Of a DNA stretch of 64,000 nt, positions 44,786 to 54,800 are shown piece after piece; the first letter of the stretch is position 1, and each line of letters opens with the position of its first letter. Where the stretch lies: positions 1 through 64,000 of the forward strand of contig NZ_JAFREN010000020.1 of NCBI RefSeq assembly GCF_017377505.1, given 5' to 3'. A program made the position numbers and the translations under genes. Source of the DNA: Enterococcus sp. DIV0212c. GTDB lineage: Bacteria > Bacillota > Bacilli > Lactobacillales > Enterococcaceae. The notes beneath the pieces were generated by a model, which was not told where the DNA came from, did no database searches, and was given only the letters and a program-made list of their open reading frames with translations.

Positions 44786-45138
44786 CTATTTTAAAAATCA
44801 CCAAAGTCGTGAAATAGAATGATTAGAAAACCAAGTGCAGATTGAAGGTAAGAGAAGATCACTTAATTCAACGTGTTTAAGTGAGGTGCACTATATATGC
44901 GGCATTTTTTTGACTACTAATTGAAAAAAACTAAAGTTGATTATAAATATTAGTTTTATCTAATTTATTTCAAAAATGTGAATAAAAATGCTAAACGGGG
45001 CTGTTGAAAATGGAAAATAGGACACTTATACTGGGAAATGTTGTTTGAACACAAGACGTTCTAAATGGTAAGCGTGAAAATGTTGGTAAAAGAAGAACAG
45101 CATAAGTTGTTCAGTTAAATAATAAAAGGAGATCAAAA
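44786..45138. other. Intergenic stretch before the WxL remnant
   Basis: A hairpin CACTTAA...TTTAAGTG lies near 44861-44884. Otherwise I see no gene; the stretch may hold the promoter of the remnant at 45139. Confidence 0.4.
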
Positions 45139-45316
45139 ATGAAAGGAATGAACAAGGTGTTAAAAAAAAACGTATATATTAACCTTTTGGTAAGTATTAT
45201 TACCATTGGATTGGCAAGAAAAGAGCGGTTTACTATTTAATGTATTACCCAGTTCATATTATGGCGATTATTCAGGTGTTATAAATTGGATGTTGGAAGA
45301 CGTACCAACCAGTTAA
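45139..45316 (+). pseudogene. Frameshifted, internally deleted WxL protein gene
   Basis: After AAAAGGAG an ATG opens a signal-peptide-like start (MKGMNKVLKKNVYINLLVSI) that stops after 33 codons. In the +1 frame, right where the hydrophobic stretch ends, the sequence reads DWQEKSGLLFNVL then GDYSGVINWMLEDVPTS and stop, the characteristic C-terminal end of a WxL domain. So only the two ends of a WxL protein remain, out of frame with each other. It lies 101 nt before the first intact WxL gene. Confidence 0.65.
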
Positions 45317-45417
45317 TTAATTAAAGTCGTAACATGAGGTAGACATAATTTGTTTAAGAGTTAGTAATCTACCTTGTTTTACATATATAAAATATTGTTA
45401 GAGAGAGGGATAAAAAA

Positions 45418-46131
45418 GTGAAAAAATTCATTTTTGGAGTATTACTATCAACATTACTATTAGCTGGCGGAATGACAGTTCACGCCGAAAAGAGTAATGG
45501 AGAAACAGAGAATAGTGGAGTAGGGAATGAAGTGACAGGTACGTCAGATGGGAAAGGGGCAACTTCCCAAGCACATATGACACTAATGCCAGGAGATGGA
45601 GCGACAGACCCAACAGATCCGATTGTACCAACAGATCCAGAAGAGCCAGGGGGCGGTACTGGAAATAAAGGACCATTAACAATTGATAACGTGACACCGT
45701 TAGAATTTGGGGAACATAAATTAGCTGGTGGAGAATCTATTTATTCTACAACAAGTAAAAAACCAAATGTTCAAGTGACAGATAGCCGTGGAGAAGGAAA
45801 AGGTTGGACATTACAAATCACTTCTTCAGAATTTAAAGATATCAAAGATTCTAAAAAAATATTAAAAGGTGCCGTTTTGACTTTACCGATTGGTACTTTA
45901 CAAACAACAACAGGCAACGTATCTGAAAAACCAGAATCAAAAGAAGTCAAGTTAAATACAGATAAACCATCAACAGAAAATTTATTGGTCGCAAAAGCTA
46001 AAGCAGGTATGGGAACATGGGCGAATGAATTTGATGCAAAAGCAGTGACAGTTAAAGTACCAGCAGGTAACTTTGCTGGCGAATATGTTTCAACATTAAC
46101 ATGGACAATGCTAGATGCACCTAAAGCTTAA
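45418..46131 (+). CDS. WxL-domain surface protein 1
   Basis: A 237-residue secreted protein with GTG start after GAGAGGG. Signal peptide MKKFIFGVLLSTLLLAGGMT ends near VHA. An acidic Pro-rich linker (DPTDPIVPTDPEEPGGG) leads into the WxL domain: first motif GWTLQ (about residue 130) and second in LTWTMLDAPKA at the C terminus, where Met replaces Leu. WxL domains bind peptidoglycan non-covalently. First of three paralogues followed by DUF916 and a small anchored protein, a Csc-type cell-surface complex. Confidence 0.9.
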   Translation: MKKFIFGVLLSTLLLAGGMTVHAEKSNGETENSGVGNEVTGTSDGKGATSQAHMTLMPGDGATDPTDPIVPTDPEEPGGGTGNKGPLTIDNVTPLEFGEHKLAGGESIYSTTSKKPNVQVTDSRGEGKGWTLQITSSEFKDIKDSKKILKGAVLTLPIGTLQTTTGNVSEKPESKEVKLNTDKPSTENLLVAKAKAGMGTWANEFDAKAVTVKVPAGNFAGEYVSTLTWTMLDAPKA

Positions 46132-46152
46132 TAAAATATTGGAGGAAACAAC

Positions 46153-46836
46153 ATGAAGAAAGTAAATTTACTAACAGTAGCAGCATTATTAAGTATCAGC
46201 TTAATCGGTTCAACAATAAGCTTTGCTGAAGAAAACGAAGGTGGCGGAGATCAACCGGAAGCTAGTAAAAAAGCAGAATCTCAAATCAAAGTCGGTATAG
46301 AGCCAGGTGATGACAAGGTTCCTACTGATCCGATTGATCCAGAAGATCCAGAAAATCCAGGAGAAGGTGGTACTGGCCAAATTGGTAATTTAACAATTGA
46401 TATGATTACAAATTTAGATTTTGGAACATTCAAATTAACCTCTAAAGAAACAACAGTTACACCAAATAAAGACAAAACAAAAAATCCAATGACTCAAGTA
46501 ACGGATAAGCGTGGTACGGGAGCTGGTTGGACATTAGATGTAGCAATGTCTGAATTTAAAAGTAAAGACAAAAAGACCTTGAAAGGTGCAAAATTAACGA
46601 TTCCAAAAGGCGAATTAAAAACAAACAACGTTGACAAAGCGTTTGCACCAGAAAACTTTGAAGTTTCAGTAAATGATGAAGCTCAAACAATTATGACTGC
46701 AGCTAAAGATAAAGGGTTAGGAACATGGGCAAATAGCTATAGCAAAGAAGAAACAAAATTAACGATTCCAGCAGGAAATTTTGCTGGTGAGTACGGTTCA
46801 ACTCTAACATGGACATTGAGTAACGCACCAAAATAA
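46153..46836 (+). CDS. WxL-domain surface protein 2
   Basis: A 227-residue secreted protein with ATG after TTGGAGG. Signal peptide ends near SFA. The linker is DPIDPEDPENPGEGG, then the WxL domain with GWTLDV and C-terminal TLTWTLSNAPK. It shares PAGNFAGEY and GTWAN segments with WxL protein 1, showing tandem duplication. It lies 21 nt after it in the same operon. Confidence 0.9.
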   Translation: MKKVNLLTVAALLSISLIGSTISFAEENEGGGDQPEASKKAESQIKVGIEPGDDKVPTDPIDPEDPENPGEGGTGQIGNLTIDMITNLDFGTFKLTSKETTVTPNKDKTKNPMTQVTDKRGTGAGWTLDVAMSEFKSKDKKTLKGAKLTIPKGELKTNNVDKAFAPENFEVSVNDEAQTIMTAAKDKGLGTWANSYSKEETKLTIPAGNFAGEYGSTLTWTLSNAPK

Positions 46837-46869
46837 AAAGTAATCATATTATTGGGAAGAGGAATAAAA

Positions 46870-47577
46870 TTGAAAACAACAAAAGTAATTAGTTTATTAG
46901 CATTGGTAAGTATTTTTACATTGAACAGTATGTCTGTATTGGCAGCTGAAGATGCCAAACCTCAAGCAGGCGTATCTGAGAACCATATTATGTTTAAAGC
47001 AAATGAGGAACCAACTAATCCAGTTAATCCGATAGATCCAGATGTACCGATTGAGCCAGGTACACCAGTTGACCCAGAAGATCCAGATAATCCAGGTACT
47101 GGAAATGAAGGTCCGCTAACAATTGACTATGTATCTAATATTGAATTTGGTCAAAAAGATATTGAGTCAGGAGATACGGTTTATAACGCATTGAATGAAG
47201 ATCCCTTTGTTCAAGTTACAGATAAACGTGGTACAGGTGCAGGTTGGCTACTAACTGCACAAACACAAGGCTTTAAAACAAAAGCTGGAAAACAATTAAA
47301 AGGTGCTGTTTTAAGCATGAAAAATGGACAAATCAAAACGAGAACAGGAAATGTATCAGCACCAGCCCAAGGTTCAGATGTAATCTTTACAAATGGCGAT
47401 GCGAAAGTTGTTATGACTGCTAAAAAAGATGCAGGACGTGGTACTTGGTTAGACATTTTCTCTGGTGAAGCACAAAACAACGGCAATGTTCAATTGAAAG
47501 TACTAGAAGGTTCAGCAGATGCAAATGTTGAATATCTTGCTGAAATCAACTGGACATTATCTAATGCACCCAAATAA
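46870..47577 (+). CDS. WxL-domain surface protein 3
   Basis: A 235-residue secreted protein. TTG 46870 after GAAGAGGA is the likely start, giving the signal peptide MKTTKVISLLALVSIFTLNS. The Pro/Asp linker is the longest of the three (VNPIDPDVPIEPGTPVDPED). WxL motifs are GWLLTA and EINWTLSNAPK; the first reads W-L-L. Last WxL gene before a hairpin and terminator region. Confidence 0.9.
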   Translation: MKTTKVISLLALVSIFTLNSMSVLAAEDAKPQAGVSENHIMFKANEEPTNPVNPIDPDVPIEPGTPVDPEDPDNPGTGNEGPLTIDYVSNIEFGQKDIESGDTVYNALNEDPFVQVTDKRGTGAGWLLTAQTQGFKTKAGKQLKGAVLSMKNGQIKTRTGNVSAPAQGSDVIFTNGDAKVVMTAKKDAGRGTWLDIFSGEAQNNGNVQLKVLEGSADANVEYLAEINWTLSNAPK

Positions 47578-47593
47578 TATACATTGATAGATG

Positions 47594-47667
47594 CTTGATT
47601 AAATAAAGCTGAAAAGGGTAAGTGAAATAACATGAGGCAACGAGTGGTTTCACTTACCTAAATCAAG
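47594..47667 (+). other. Two-helix hairpin after the WxL genes
   Basis: CTTGATT/AATCAAG encloses a perfect 11-bp stem GGTAAGTGAAA/TTTCACTTACC. No T-run follows, so it may be an mRNA-stabilising or processing structure between the WxL and DUF916 genes. Confidence 0.45.
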
Positions 47668-47674
47668 ATAAAAT

Positions 47675-47728
47675 GGCTGGGTAGAAACAATGATTTCGAT
47701 GTGGATCGTTTCTCCACCAGTCTTTTTT
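47675..47728 (+). terminator. Imperfect terminator between WxL and DUF916 genes
   Basis: GGCTGGGTAGAAAC pairs with GTTTCTCCACCAGTC (small internal loop), followed by TTTTTT. It overlaps the region just before the DUF916 ribosome-binding site, so it probably lowers rather than ends downstream expression. Confidence 0.6.
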
Positions 47729-47746
47729 CTAATTTGGAGGAAAATC

Positions 47747-48862
47747 GTGAAAAAAAATTATTTAGTTCTATTATTTACTGTTACTATTTCCCTGATTTTT
47801 TCGATACATATAGAAGCAAATGCTGCAGACATGAATTTTTCTGTAGAAGCGAACATCCCTGAAAATCAAGTAGACAAATCACAAACCTATTTTGATTTAC
47901 GAATGAAACCTGAACAAAAACAAGATATTTCAATTACGATCAAGAATAGTTCAGATCAACCAGCCACGTTCTCCGTTGTTCCTCATATAGCAGTAACCAA
48001 CCAAAATGGTGTGATTGATTACGGGAAGGAATTAACTAAAGATCCATCTTTAAAACATGGAATTACGGATATTATTTCTGGTGATACAAAATATACACTC
48101 AAAGCAAAAGAAACCAAAAAAGCTGTTTTTCATCTAAAAATGCCAAAAGATTCGTATGATGGGATTATTCTTGGTGGTTTTCAAATCAAGAAAGAAGAAA
48201 AAAAATCTGAAAAAGAAGAAAAACAAGCAGTCCAGATCAAAAACCAATATGCTTATGTTATTGGGATAAAACTGACTGAAACGGAAAAAAATGTAGAGCC
48301 GGAACTCCTTTTAAATAAAGTGAAACCAGGACTGCAAAACTACCGAACAGTTGTGACAGCAAATTTGCAAAATACTCAGCCAGTCATCGTTAGTGGATTA
48401 AGTGTGAATGCCAAAGTAACTCAAAAAAGCGGAGACACGGTTCTGCATAAAACTGAGAAAAAAGAGATGAGTATGGCGCCAAACTCCAACTTTGATTTTC
48501 CTATTTCTTGGGATAACCAAGAATTAAAAGCAGGTAAATATCATCTTTCACTTGTTGCTGAGGATAAAAATGGGAATAAATGGGAACTAGAAAAAGATTT
48601 TGAAATCAAAGGGAAAGACTCCAAGGTGTTAAACAAAGAAGCTGTGGAAGTAAAGAAAAATTATACTCTTTGGATTGTTGAAGCAATAATATCCTTCGTA
48701 ATAATAGTGCTGCTACTTTGGTTTATTATCAAAAAAAGAAAAGAAAAAGTTGAAAAAGAACGTAAGAAAAGTTTAGCTCTTGATCGTAAACGACGAAAGA
48801 AAGCACAAGCAAAAAACAATGCCTCAAAAACAAAAAAGAGACCAAAAAACAATAGACCATGA
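47747..48862 (+). CDS. DUF916/DUF3324 cell-surface protein (CscA-type)
   Basis: A 371-residue membrane-anchored protein with GTG start after TTTGGAGG. Signal peptide ends near EANA. DUF916 domain at about residues 30-150 (DLRMKPEQKQDISITIKNSS), DUF3324 domain at about 160-295, one membrane helix near 305-325 (WIVEAIISFVIIVLLLWFII) and a very basic cytoplasmic tail. Such proteins occur with WxL proteins in csc clusters and are thought to link them to the membrane or to peptidoglycan and host proteins. Confidence 0.9.
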   Translation: MKKNYLVLLFTVTISLIFSIHIEANAADMNFSVEANIPENQVDKSQTYFDLRMKPEQKQDISITIKNSSDQPATFSVVPHIAVTNQNGVIDYGKELTKDPSLKHGITDIISGDTKYTLKAKETKKAVFHLKMPKDSYDGIILGGFQIKKEEKKSEKEEKQAVQIKNQYAYVIGIKLTETEKNVEPELLLNKVKPGLQNYRTVVTANLQNTQPVIVSGLSVNAKVTQKSGDTVLHKTEKKEMSMAPNSNFDFPISWDNQELKAGKYHLSLVAEDKNGNKWELEKDFEIKGKDSKVLNKEAVEVKKNYTLWIVEAIISFVIIVLLLWFIIKKRKEKVEKERKKSLALDRKRRKKAQAKNNASKTKKRPKNNRP

Positions 48863-49006
48863 TTTTTGAGAGTCGCTAAAAACGTATTTCCCCAAAATTA
48901 TATTCGTATGATATGACGTGATAAGATGAAAAAAGTTAGTAATAATGAGTAAAAATCTAGATTCACTTCACTTTAAATCAAGAATTTGATATACAGGAGG
49001 GATTGA

Positions 49007-49321
49007 ATGATAAAAAAAATAACCTATCTAGGTTTACTGTTGATGTTTGTTGGGCTATTTGCTAATACTTCTACTAAGGTTTATGCCGAAGATGCTAGTA
49101 ATGCGAAGTCAAGAGTTGGGATTCGATTTGTTGATAGGCGAGAACATAAAGAAACGAATCAAAGTACAACTGGAAATAACCAATTGGCGGACGGCAACCT
49201 TCCTAGTACAAATGAAGAATCAACTGTATACCTAATTGTCATCGGAATAATAATTGTGTTGCTAGTTTCGGTGATAGGCTATTGGGAATTAAAAAAAAGA
49301 AGCAAAAATAATCATTTATAG
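49007..49321 (+). CDS. Small anchored surface protein with LPSTN sortase-like signal (CscD-type)
   Basis: A 104-residue protein with ATG after CAGGAGGG. Signal peptide ends near VYA, followed by a short polar stretch, the sortase-like motif LPSTNEES, a hydrophobic segment (VYLIVIGIIIVLLVSVIGYW) and basic tail. Asn takes the place of the Gly that sortase A normally cleaves before, so processing is doubtful. Small LPXTG proteins are standard partners of WxL/DUF916 clusters. Confidence 0.8.
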   Translation: MIKKITYLGLLLMFVGLFANTSTKVYAEDASNAKSRVGIRFVDRREHKETNQSTTGNNQLADGNLPSTNEESTVYLIVIGIIIVLLVSVIGYWELKKRSKNNHL

Positions 49322-49349
49322 GTATAGAATCGTTAGATAATTTTATAGA

Positions 49350-49412
49350 ACATCTCACTTCCATTTTTGATTGGTTTTTAGCCACGATTTTAAGGAAGTC
49401 AAGATGTTTTTT
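49350..49412 (+). terminator. Terminator of the DUF916/anchor genes
   Basis: AACATCTCACTTCC pairs with GGAAGTCAAGATGTT with a small bulge, followed by TTTTTTT. Confidence 0.7.
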
Positions 49413-49448
49413 TATTTTATATAACATATAACCAACAGGTCCTTTAGG

Positions 49449-49685
49449 TTGGTATGTTTATTATACTTAGTGAACGGATATATTGATGAAAAGGGAATTA
49501 TAATAAGATTGGAAAAAGATAGTTCCCTAGTAATAGCTTCTGGGGATACTGGTGCTGAAAATAAGGAAACAGAAGTTATTTTGGAGCATGATGCCCAAAA
49601 CGGAATTTTACTGAATTTATCTCCTGATATGAAAAAAGATAGCTATTCTGCAAGTTTAACTTGGAGCTTAGTAAACACTCCTTAA
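49449..49685 (+). pseudogene. C-terminal remnant of a WxL protein gene
   Basis: The frame encodes about the last 65 residues of a WxL domain and ends ASLTWSLVNTP, the family C terminus. It lacks a signal peptide, the linker and the first WxL motif, and has no ATG or convincing ribosome-binding site; the first possible starts are TTG 49449 or GTG 49470. It lies beyond the cluster's terminator. With the fragment at 45139 it shows that WxL gene remnants flank the intact cluster on both sides. Confidence 0.7.
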
Positions 49686-49737
49686 GAATAAAGGCATAGA
49701 AAATTTATGATTTTGAGTAACTAGAAAAATTAAACAA

Positions 49738-49769
49738 AAAAAGTCGCAGACATTTGTCTGCGACTTTTT
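49738..49769 (-). terminator. Terminator of ldh
   Basis: AAAGTCGCAGACA and its complement form a perfect stem with a 4-nt loop; A-run and T-run flank it. It directly follows the ldh stop on the minus strand. Confidence 0.9.
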
Positions 49770-49771
49770 AT

Positions 49772-50752
49772 TTAATCATTTTCAGCTTCCAATTTCTCAA
49801 AAGCCAATTTAATAACTTCTTTCAATGCATTAGCAGAAGCATTCATACGATCTTTCTCAGAATCTGTTAGTGGAATTTCAATGACTTGTTTGATACCTTG
49901 ACGATTAATTACAGCGGGAGCACCGATGTAAATATCATTTTGTCCATATTCACCATCTAAATAAACAGATAGTGGGAAAACAGAATCTTCGTCATCTAAA
50001 ATCGCTTTAGTGATTCGAGCTAAGGCAGCCGCAATTCCGTAGAATGTTGCTCCTTTTTTCTCAATGATCGAATAAGCCGCATCTCTTACATTGAAGAATA
50101 AATTGACCATGGCTTCTTCGTCGATATCAGGATTGTTTTTAACCCATTCATAAATTTGCAAGCCGGCAACATTCGCATGAGACCAAACTGGAAATTCAGT
50201 ATCTCCGTGTTCACCTAAAATGTAAGCATGGACGTTACGAGCATCCACATCAACTAATTCAGCAATTGCTTGACGGAAACGAGCTGAGTCTAATGAAGTT
50301 CCTGAACCGATAACGCGTTCCTTTGGAAATCCTGAGAATTTCCATGTAGAATAGGTTAAAATATCAACTGGATTAGCAGCGACTAAGAAAATTCCGTTAA
50401 AGCCAGAATCAACAACTGCAGTGACAATTTGTTTGTTGATCTTTAAGTTCTTGTGAACTAAATCGATTCTTGTTTCGCTAGGCTTTTGTGCAGCGCCTGC
50501 TGTTAATACCACAAGATCAGCGTCATGACAATCGTCATACGTAGCTGCATAAATTTTCTTAGGAGAAGTAAAAGCCAATGCATGAGATAAATCAGCAGCG
50601 TCTCCTTCGGTTTTCTTTGTATCTATATCAATAATACCTACTTCTTGAGCAATATTTTGAGTGACTAAGGCAAAAGCATAACTAGATCCGACAGCGCCAT
50701 CTCCAACTAAAATTACTTTTTGGTGATCTTTATTCCCAACTGCTGCAGTCAT
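49772..50752 (-). CDS. ldh: L-lactate dehydrogenase
   Basis: A 326-residue cytoplasmic enzyme reducing pyruvate to L-lactate with NADH, the main fermentation step of enterococci. NAD-binding [13 protein letters not shown] and the active-site His in [14 protein letters not shown] are present. The start at 50752 ([19 protein letters not shown]) is preferred because GAAAGGA is well spaced from it. The sequence is very close to E. faecalis Ldh-1 as I know it. A Rex-like box lies about 50 nt upstream. Confidence 0.95.
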   Translation of the reverse strand: MTAAVGNKDHQKVILVGDGAVGSSYAFALVTQNIAQEVGIIDIDTKKTEGDAADLSHALAFTSPKKIYAATYDDCHDADLVVLTAGAAQKPSETRIDLVHKNLKINKQIVTAVVDSGFNGIFLVAANPVDILTYSTWKFSGFPKERVIGSGTSLDSARFRQAIAELVDVDARNVHAYILGEHGDTEFPVWSHANVAGLQIYEWVKNNPDIDEEAMVNLFFNVRDAAYSIIEKKGATFYGIAAALARITKAILDDEDSVFPLSVYLDGEYGQNDIYIGAPAVINRQGIKQVIEIPLTDSEKDRMNASANALKEVIKLAFEKLEAEND

Positions 50753-50803
50753 GTGTATCATTCCTTTCAGATAATTGTTTTATCACAATGATAATACCAC
50801 CGT

Positions 50804-50821
50804 TTGTGATGTTTGTCACGT
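50804..50821. promoter_or_regulatory. Rex-like operator upstream of ldh
   Basis: TTGTGA-TGTTTG-TCACGT compares with the Rex consensus TTGTGA-N6-TCACAA; the second half has two differences. Rex is the NADH-sensing repressor that commonly controls ldh in Gram-positives. The call is by eye. Confidence 0.45.
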
Positions 50822-50989
50822 TTTTTGTTTAGTATATTAATACAGTTTTTGAAGCTGTTTCATAAGAAAACTCTTTCATGTGCGGTATTTCACTATTTGT
50901 GATTTTACTGTTTTTTTTTATCTTTAAACAATTAAAAGAAGCTTATGGCTTTTTTAAGAATTTAAATGAGCTGGCAGTTACTTGTTTTA

Positions 50990-50998
50990 TGGTATAAT
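50990..50998 (+). promoter_or_regulatory. Extended -10 promoter of pth-mfd
   Basis: TGG-TATAAT at 50990-50998 without a good -35 element. It lies 80 nt before pth. The rest of the ldh-pth intergenic region shows no gene. Confidence 0.45.
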
Positions 50999-51078
50999 TA
51001 GAAAAACTGGGCAGAAGATTTTCCTGCTCGGGTATTTTGTGGTGGAAAATGGAATAGCTAAATTAAGGGGAAATATAG

Positions 51079-51645
51079 ATGAAAATGATCGTCGGATTAG
51101 GTAATCCAGGAAGTAAATATCAAGAAACAAAACATAATATTGGTTTTATTACTGTAGATGAAATCGCTCACCGTTACAATGCAACCTTTAATAGAAGTCA
51201 ATTTGAAGCAGATATTGCTGAATTTTTCATTGGAACTGAAAAAATCATGTTAGTTAAACCGCTAACATTTATGAATGAGTCAGGTCGTTCGGTAGGACCT
51301 TTGATGACTTATTATGGTGTAGAAGATGAAGAATTGATCGTGATCTACGATGACTTAGATTTAGAAACTGGCAAAATTCGTTTGCGTGAAAAGGGCGGAG
51401 CAGGAGGACATAATGGGATGAAGAGCTTAATTGCACATCTAGGTACAAATGTCTTTCCAAGAATCAAAATCGGTATCGGTCGTCCAATGGGCAGTAACAC
51501 AGTTGTTCATCATGTATTGACTGGCTTTCCTAAAGAAAAGCACGAAGAGATTTTACTTGCAGTAAAAAGTGCAGCAGATGCAGCGATTTATGCCTGTGAA
51601 GGTCATACGTTTGTTGATACAATGAATCAATTTAATGGAAAATAA
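51079..51645 (+). CDS. pth: Peptidyl-tRNA hydrolase
   Basis: A 188-residue enzyme that frees tRNA from peptidyl-tRNA. GLGNPGSKYQETKHNIGF holds the catalytic His (residue 20), MNESGRSVGP and DDLDLETGKIRLREKGGAGG are conserved, and length is normal. AAGGGG precedes the ATG. It heads the operon that continues to mfd after one structured element. Confidence 0.95.
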   Translation: MKMIVGLGNPGSKYQETKHNIGFITVDEIAHRYNATFNRSQFEADIAEFFIGTEKIMLVKPLTFMNESGRSVGPLMTYYGVEDEELIVIYDDLDLETGKIRLREKGGAGGHNGMKSLIAHLGTNVFPRIKIGIGRPMGSNTVVHHVLTGFPKEKHEEILLAVKSAADAAIYACEGHTFVDTMNQFNGK

Positions 51646-51676
51646 ATAAGGTACAAGGATTGTTTAGCTTTGTGGG

Positions 51677-51798
51677 CTAGCTTCACAGGCTAGTCTTTCA
51701 GAAAAAAAGATAAAATATGAATGTGGCGAAGAACGCCACCCCTATATTTTCCTATTTTTCAGACAAGACTGAACGAGCCTGTTCAGCTTTTAAATTTT
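51677..51798 (+). repeat. 121-nt structured element, copy C (before mfd)
   Basis: It starts CTAGCTTCACAGGCTAGTC. Outer helix ACAGGCT with AGCCTGT, middle helix AGTCTT with AAGACT, inner AAAATATGAATGTGGC with GCCAC...ATATTTT. The loop reads GAAGAAC instead of AAAAAGC. It ends at the mfd ribosome-binding site TAGGAGGAG. Confidence 0.8.
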
Positions 51799-51812
51799 AG
51801 GAGGAGTCTAAC

Positions 51813-54800
51813 GTGAACATCATTGAACAAATTGGTGCAAGTGAACTAGCTCGTGATTGGCGTGAGCAATTAACAGGAAATACCCGCCAGCTGATCACAG
51901 GCTTAGCCGGCTCAGCCAAAACACTAGTTATGACCAGTGGATTTAAACAAAAAAATAAGAAAATCGTTGTTGCTGTTCCTAATCTTTATTATGGAAACCA
52001 ACTAGTTGAAGATTTTCGGAATGTTTTATCAGATGAAGAAGTATATTTATTCCCTGTAGATGAAGTGCTTTCGGCAGAAATGGCTTTTTCTTCACCAGAA
52101 GCGAGAGCAGAAAGAGTAGCAGCGCTTAATTTTCTTTTAACGGATCAAGCAGGAATTGTCGTTGTTCCAGTGGCAGGGTTAAGAAAATATTTACCAAGTA
52201 AACAGACTTGGGCGAATGCTCAATTGCATTGGGAAATTGGCGGAGAAATCGAGTTAGATGACTTAGCGCAACAATTAGTAATGATGGGCTATGAACGTCA
52301 ATCTTTAGTAGGCAAGCCTGGTGATTTCAGTATTCGAGGCAGTATCGTCGATGTCTATCCGTTGAATTCCGAATATCCAGTTCGAGCGGAATTATTTGAT
52401 ATTGAGATCGATTCTTTACGTTACTTCGAAGCAGATACTCAACGATCGGTTAATAACATTGAATCTGTGACTCTTTCACCAATGAGCGATCTCGTTTTCT
52501 CGAAAGAAGATTTAGCACGTGGGGAAAAACAATTAAACAAAGCGCTAGAAAAAAGAATAGCGATTGCTAAAGATGATACTGAAAAAGAATTCCTTCAAGA
52601 TTATTTTGGGCAATTAGCAACTTCTTGGGGACAAGGGATTCCAACCGACACCGCGCATTACTATACAGATCTTTTATATGAAACAAAAACGACTTTACTG
52701 GATTATCTATCAGAAGATAGTCTTGTTTTTGTAGACGATTATGCACGGATTTTAGAAGCTGAGCGTGAAATCATTCGTGAGGAAAATGAATGGCACGTTC
52801 TAAAATTAGAAGAAATGCGTGTTTTCCCAGAGCAGACATTCGGCTTAGAGTTCCATGAACAAGTGAGAAAAATGACGTTTGCAACTACGTTCTTTTCACT
52901 ATTCCAAAAAGGAATGGGAAATCTGCGGTTTCAGGCAATTCACAATTTTCAATATCGTTCTATGCAACAGTTCTTTGGTCAAATGCCTCTATTAAAAACG
53001 GAAATGGATCGCTGGCAAAAACAAGACCAGACAGTTGTGGTCTTTGTACCAACGAAAGAACGCAGTCAAAAAGTAGAAGAACTGTTTCGAGATTTTGATA
53101 TTTCAAGTGTGACTGCTTCATCCGATAAATTAATAGAAGGAAAAATTCAAATTGTTGAAGGTTCTTTGCAGTCAGGGTTTGAATTACCAGTTGAAAAAAT
53201 TGTTGCGATCACTGAAAAAGAAATTTTTCATACGACAACGAAAAAAAGAGCAAGACGCCAAACAGTTTCTAATGCGGAGCGTTTAAAAAGCTATAGTGAT
53301 CTGAAAACAGGCGACTATGTGGTTCACGCCAATCATGGGATTGGTAAATATATCGGCATGCAGACATTAGAAGTTGATGGTGTTCACCAAGATTACATCA
53401 CGATTTTATACCAAAACGATGACAAGTTATTTATTCCAGTTACTCAGTTGAATCTGATTCAAAAATTCGTTGCATCTGAAGCAAAATCACCGAAGGTCAA
53501 CAAATTAGGCGGTAGCGAATGGAGCAAAACTAAGCGTAAAGTATCTTCGAAAATTGAAGATATCGCAGACGATTTGATTCAACTCTATGCTTCAAGAGAA
53601 TCTGAAAAAGGCTACGCTTTTCCACCTGATGATGCATATCAGAAAGAGTTTGAAGACGCCTTTCCTTATAGTGAAACAGACGATCAACTACGCAGTACCG
53701 CTGAAATCAAACACGATATGGAAAAAACACGGCCGATGGATCGTTTACTCGTCGGAGATGTGGGTTATGGGAAAACAGAAGTGGCCTTACGCGCAGCGTT
53801 TAAAGCAATCAACAACAACAAACAAGTGGCCTTTTTAGTTCCTACAACCATCTTAGCGCAGCAGCATTATGAAACGATGTTGGATCGTTTTGAAGGTTTT
53901 CCAGTAGAAGTTGGTTTGCTGAGCCGTTTTAGAACGAAAAAACAACAAGCTGAAACAATCGAAAAAATCAAACATGGCCAAGTCGATATTGTGGTTGGAA
54001 CGCATCGCTTACTTTCTCAAGATGTAACCTTTAGTGACTTGGGATTATTGGTGATCGATGAAGAGCAACGTTTTGGTGTGAAACACAAAGAACGATTGAA
54101 ACAGCTTCGGGCGCAAGTAGATGTGTTAACACTAACAGCCACACCGATTCCAAGAACTTTACACATGTCAATGCTTGGTGTACGAGATCTTTCAGTCATC
54201 GAAACACCACCAGAAAATCGTTATCCGATCCAAACTTATGTCATGGAACATAATCCCGGAGCGATTAGAGAAGCCATTGAAAGAGAAATGGCTCGTGATG
54301 GACAAGTCTTTTATCTATATAATCGTGTCGATACCATCGAGCAAAAAGTTGAAGAAATCCAAGCTTTAGTTCCAGATGCTAGAATCGCTTATGCACATGG
54401 TCAGATGACAGAAGTTCAATTGGAAAATACGCTATTTGATTTTATTGAACGCCAATATGATGTTTTGGTGACGACGACGATTATCGAAACAGGTGTAGAT
54501 ATTCCTAATGCCAATACATTGTTTGTCGAAAATGCCGATTATATGGGCTTATCTACGTTGTATCAATTACGTGGCCGTGTTGGTCGAAGTAACCGTGTCG
54601 CTTACGCTTATTTTATGTATGAACAACAGAAGATTCTAAATGAAGTCAGTGAAAAACGTTTAGAAGCTATCAAAGACTTTACGGAACTGGGTTCAGGTTT
54701 TAAAATTGCGATGCGAGATTTATCCATTCGTGGTGCAGGAAATTTATTAGGCGCCCAACAGCATGGCTTTATTGATTCAGTTGGTTTCGATATGTACTCA

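Noticed and set aside
49047..49235. 62-codon frame within the small anchored-protein gene
   Set aside because: It overlaps the real gene, which has a signal peptide, sortase-like motif and ribosome-binding site.
50889..50905. Second Rex box upstream of ldh (TTCAC...GTGA)
   Set aside because: The half-sites are in the inverted order compared with the Rex consensus.
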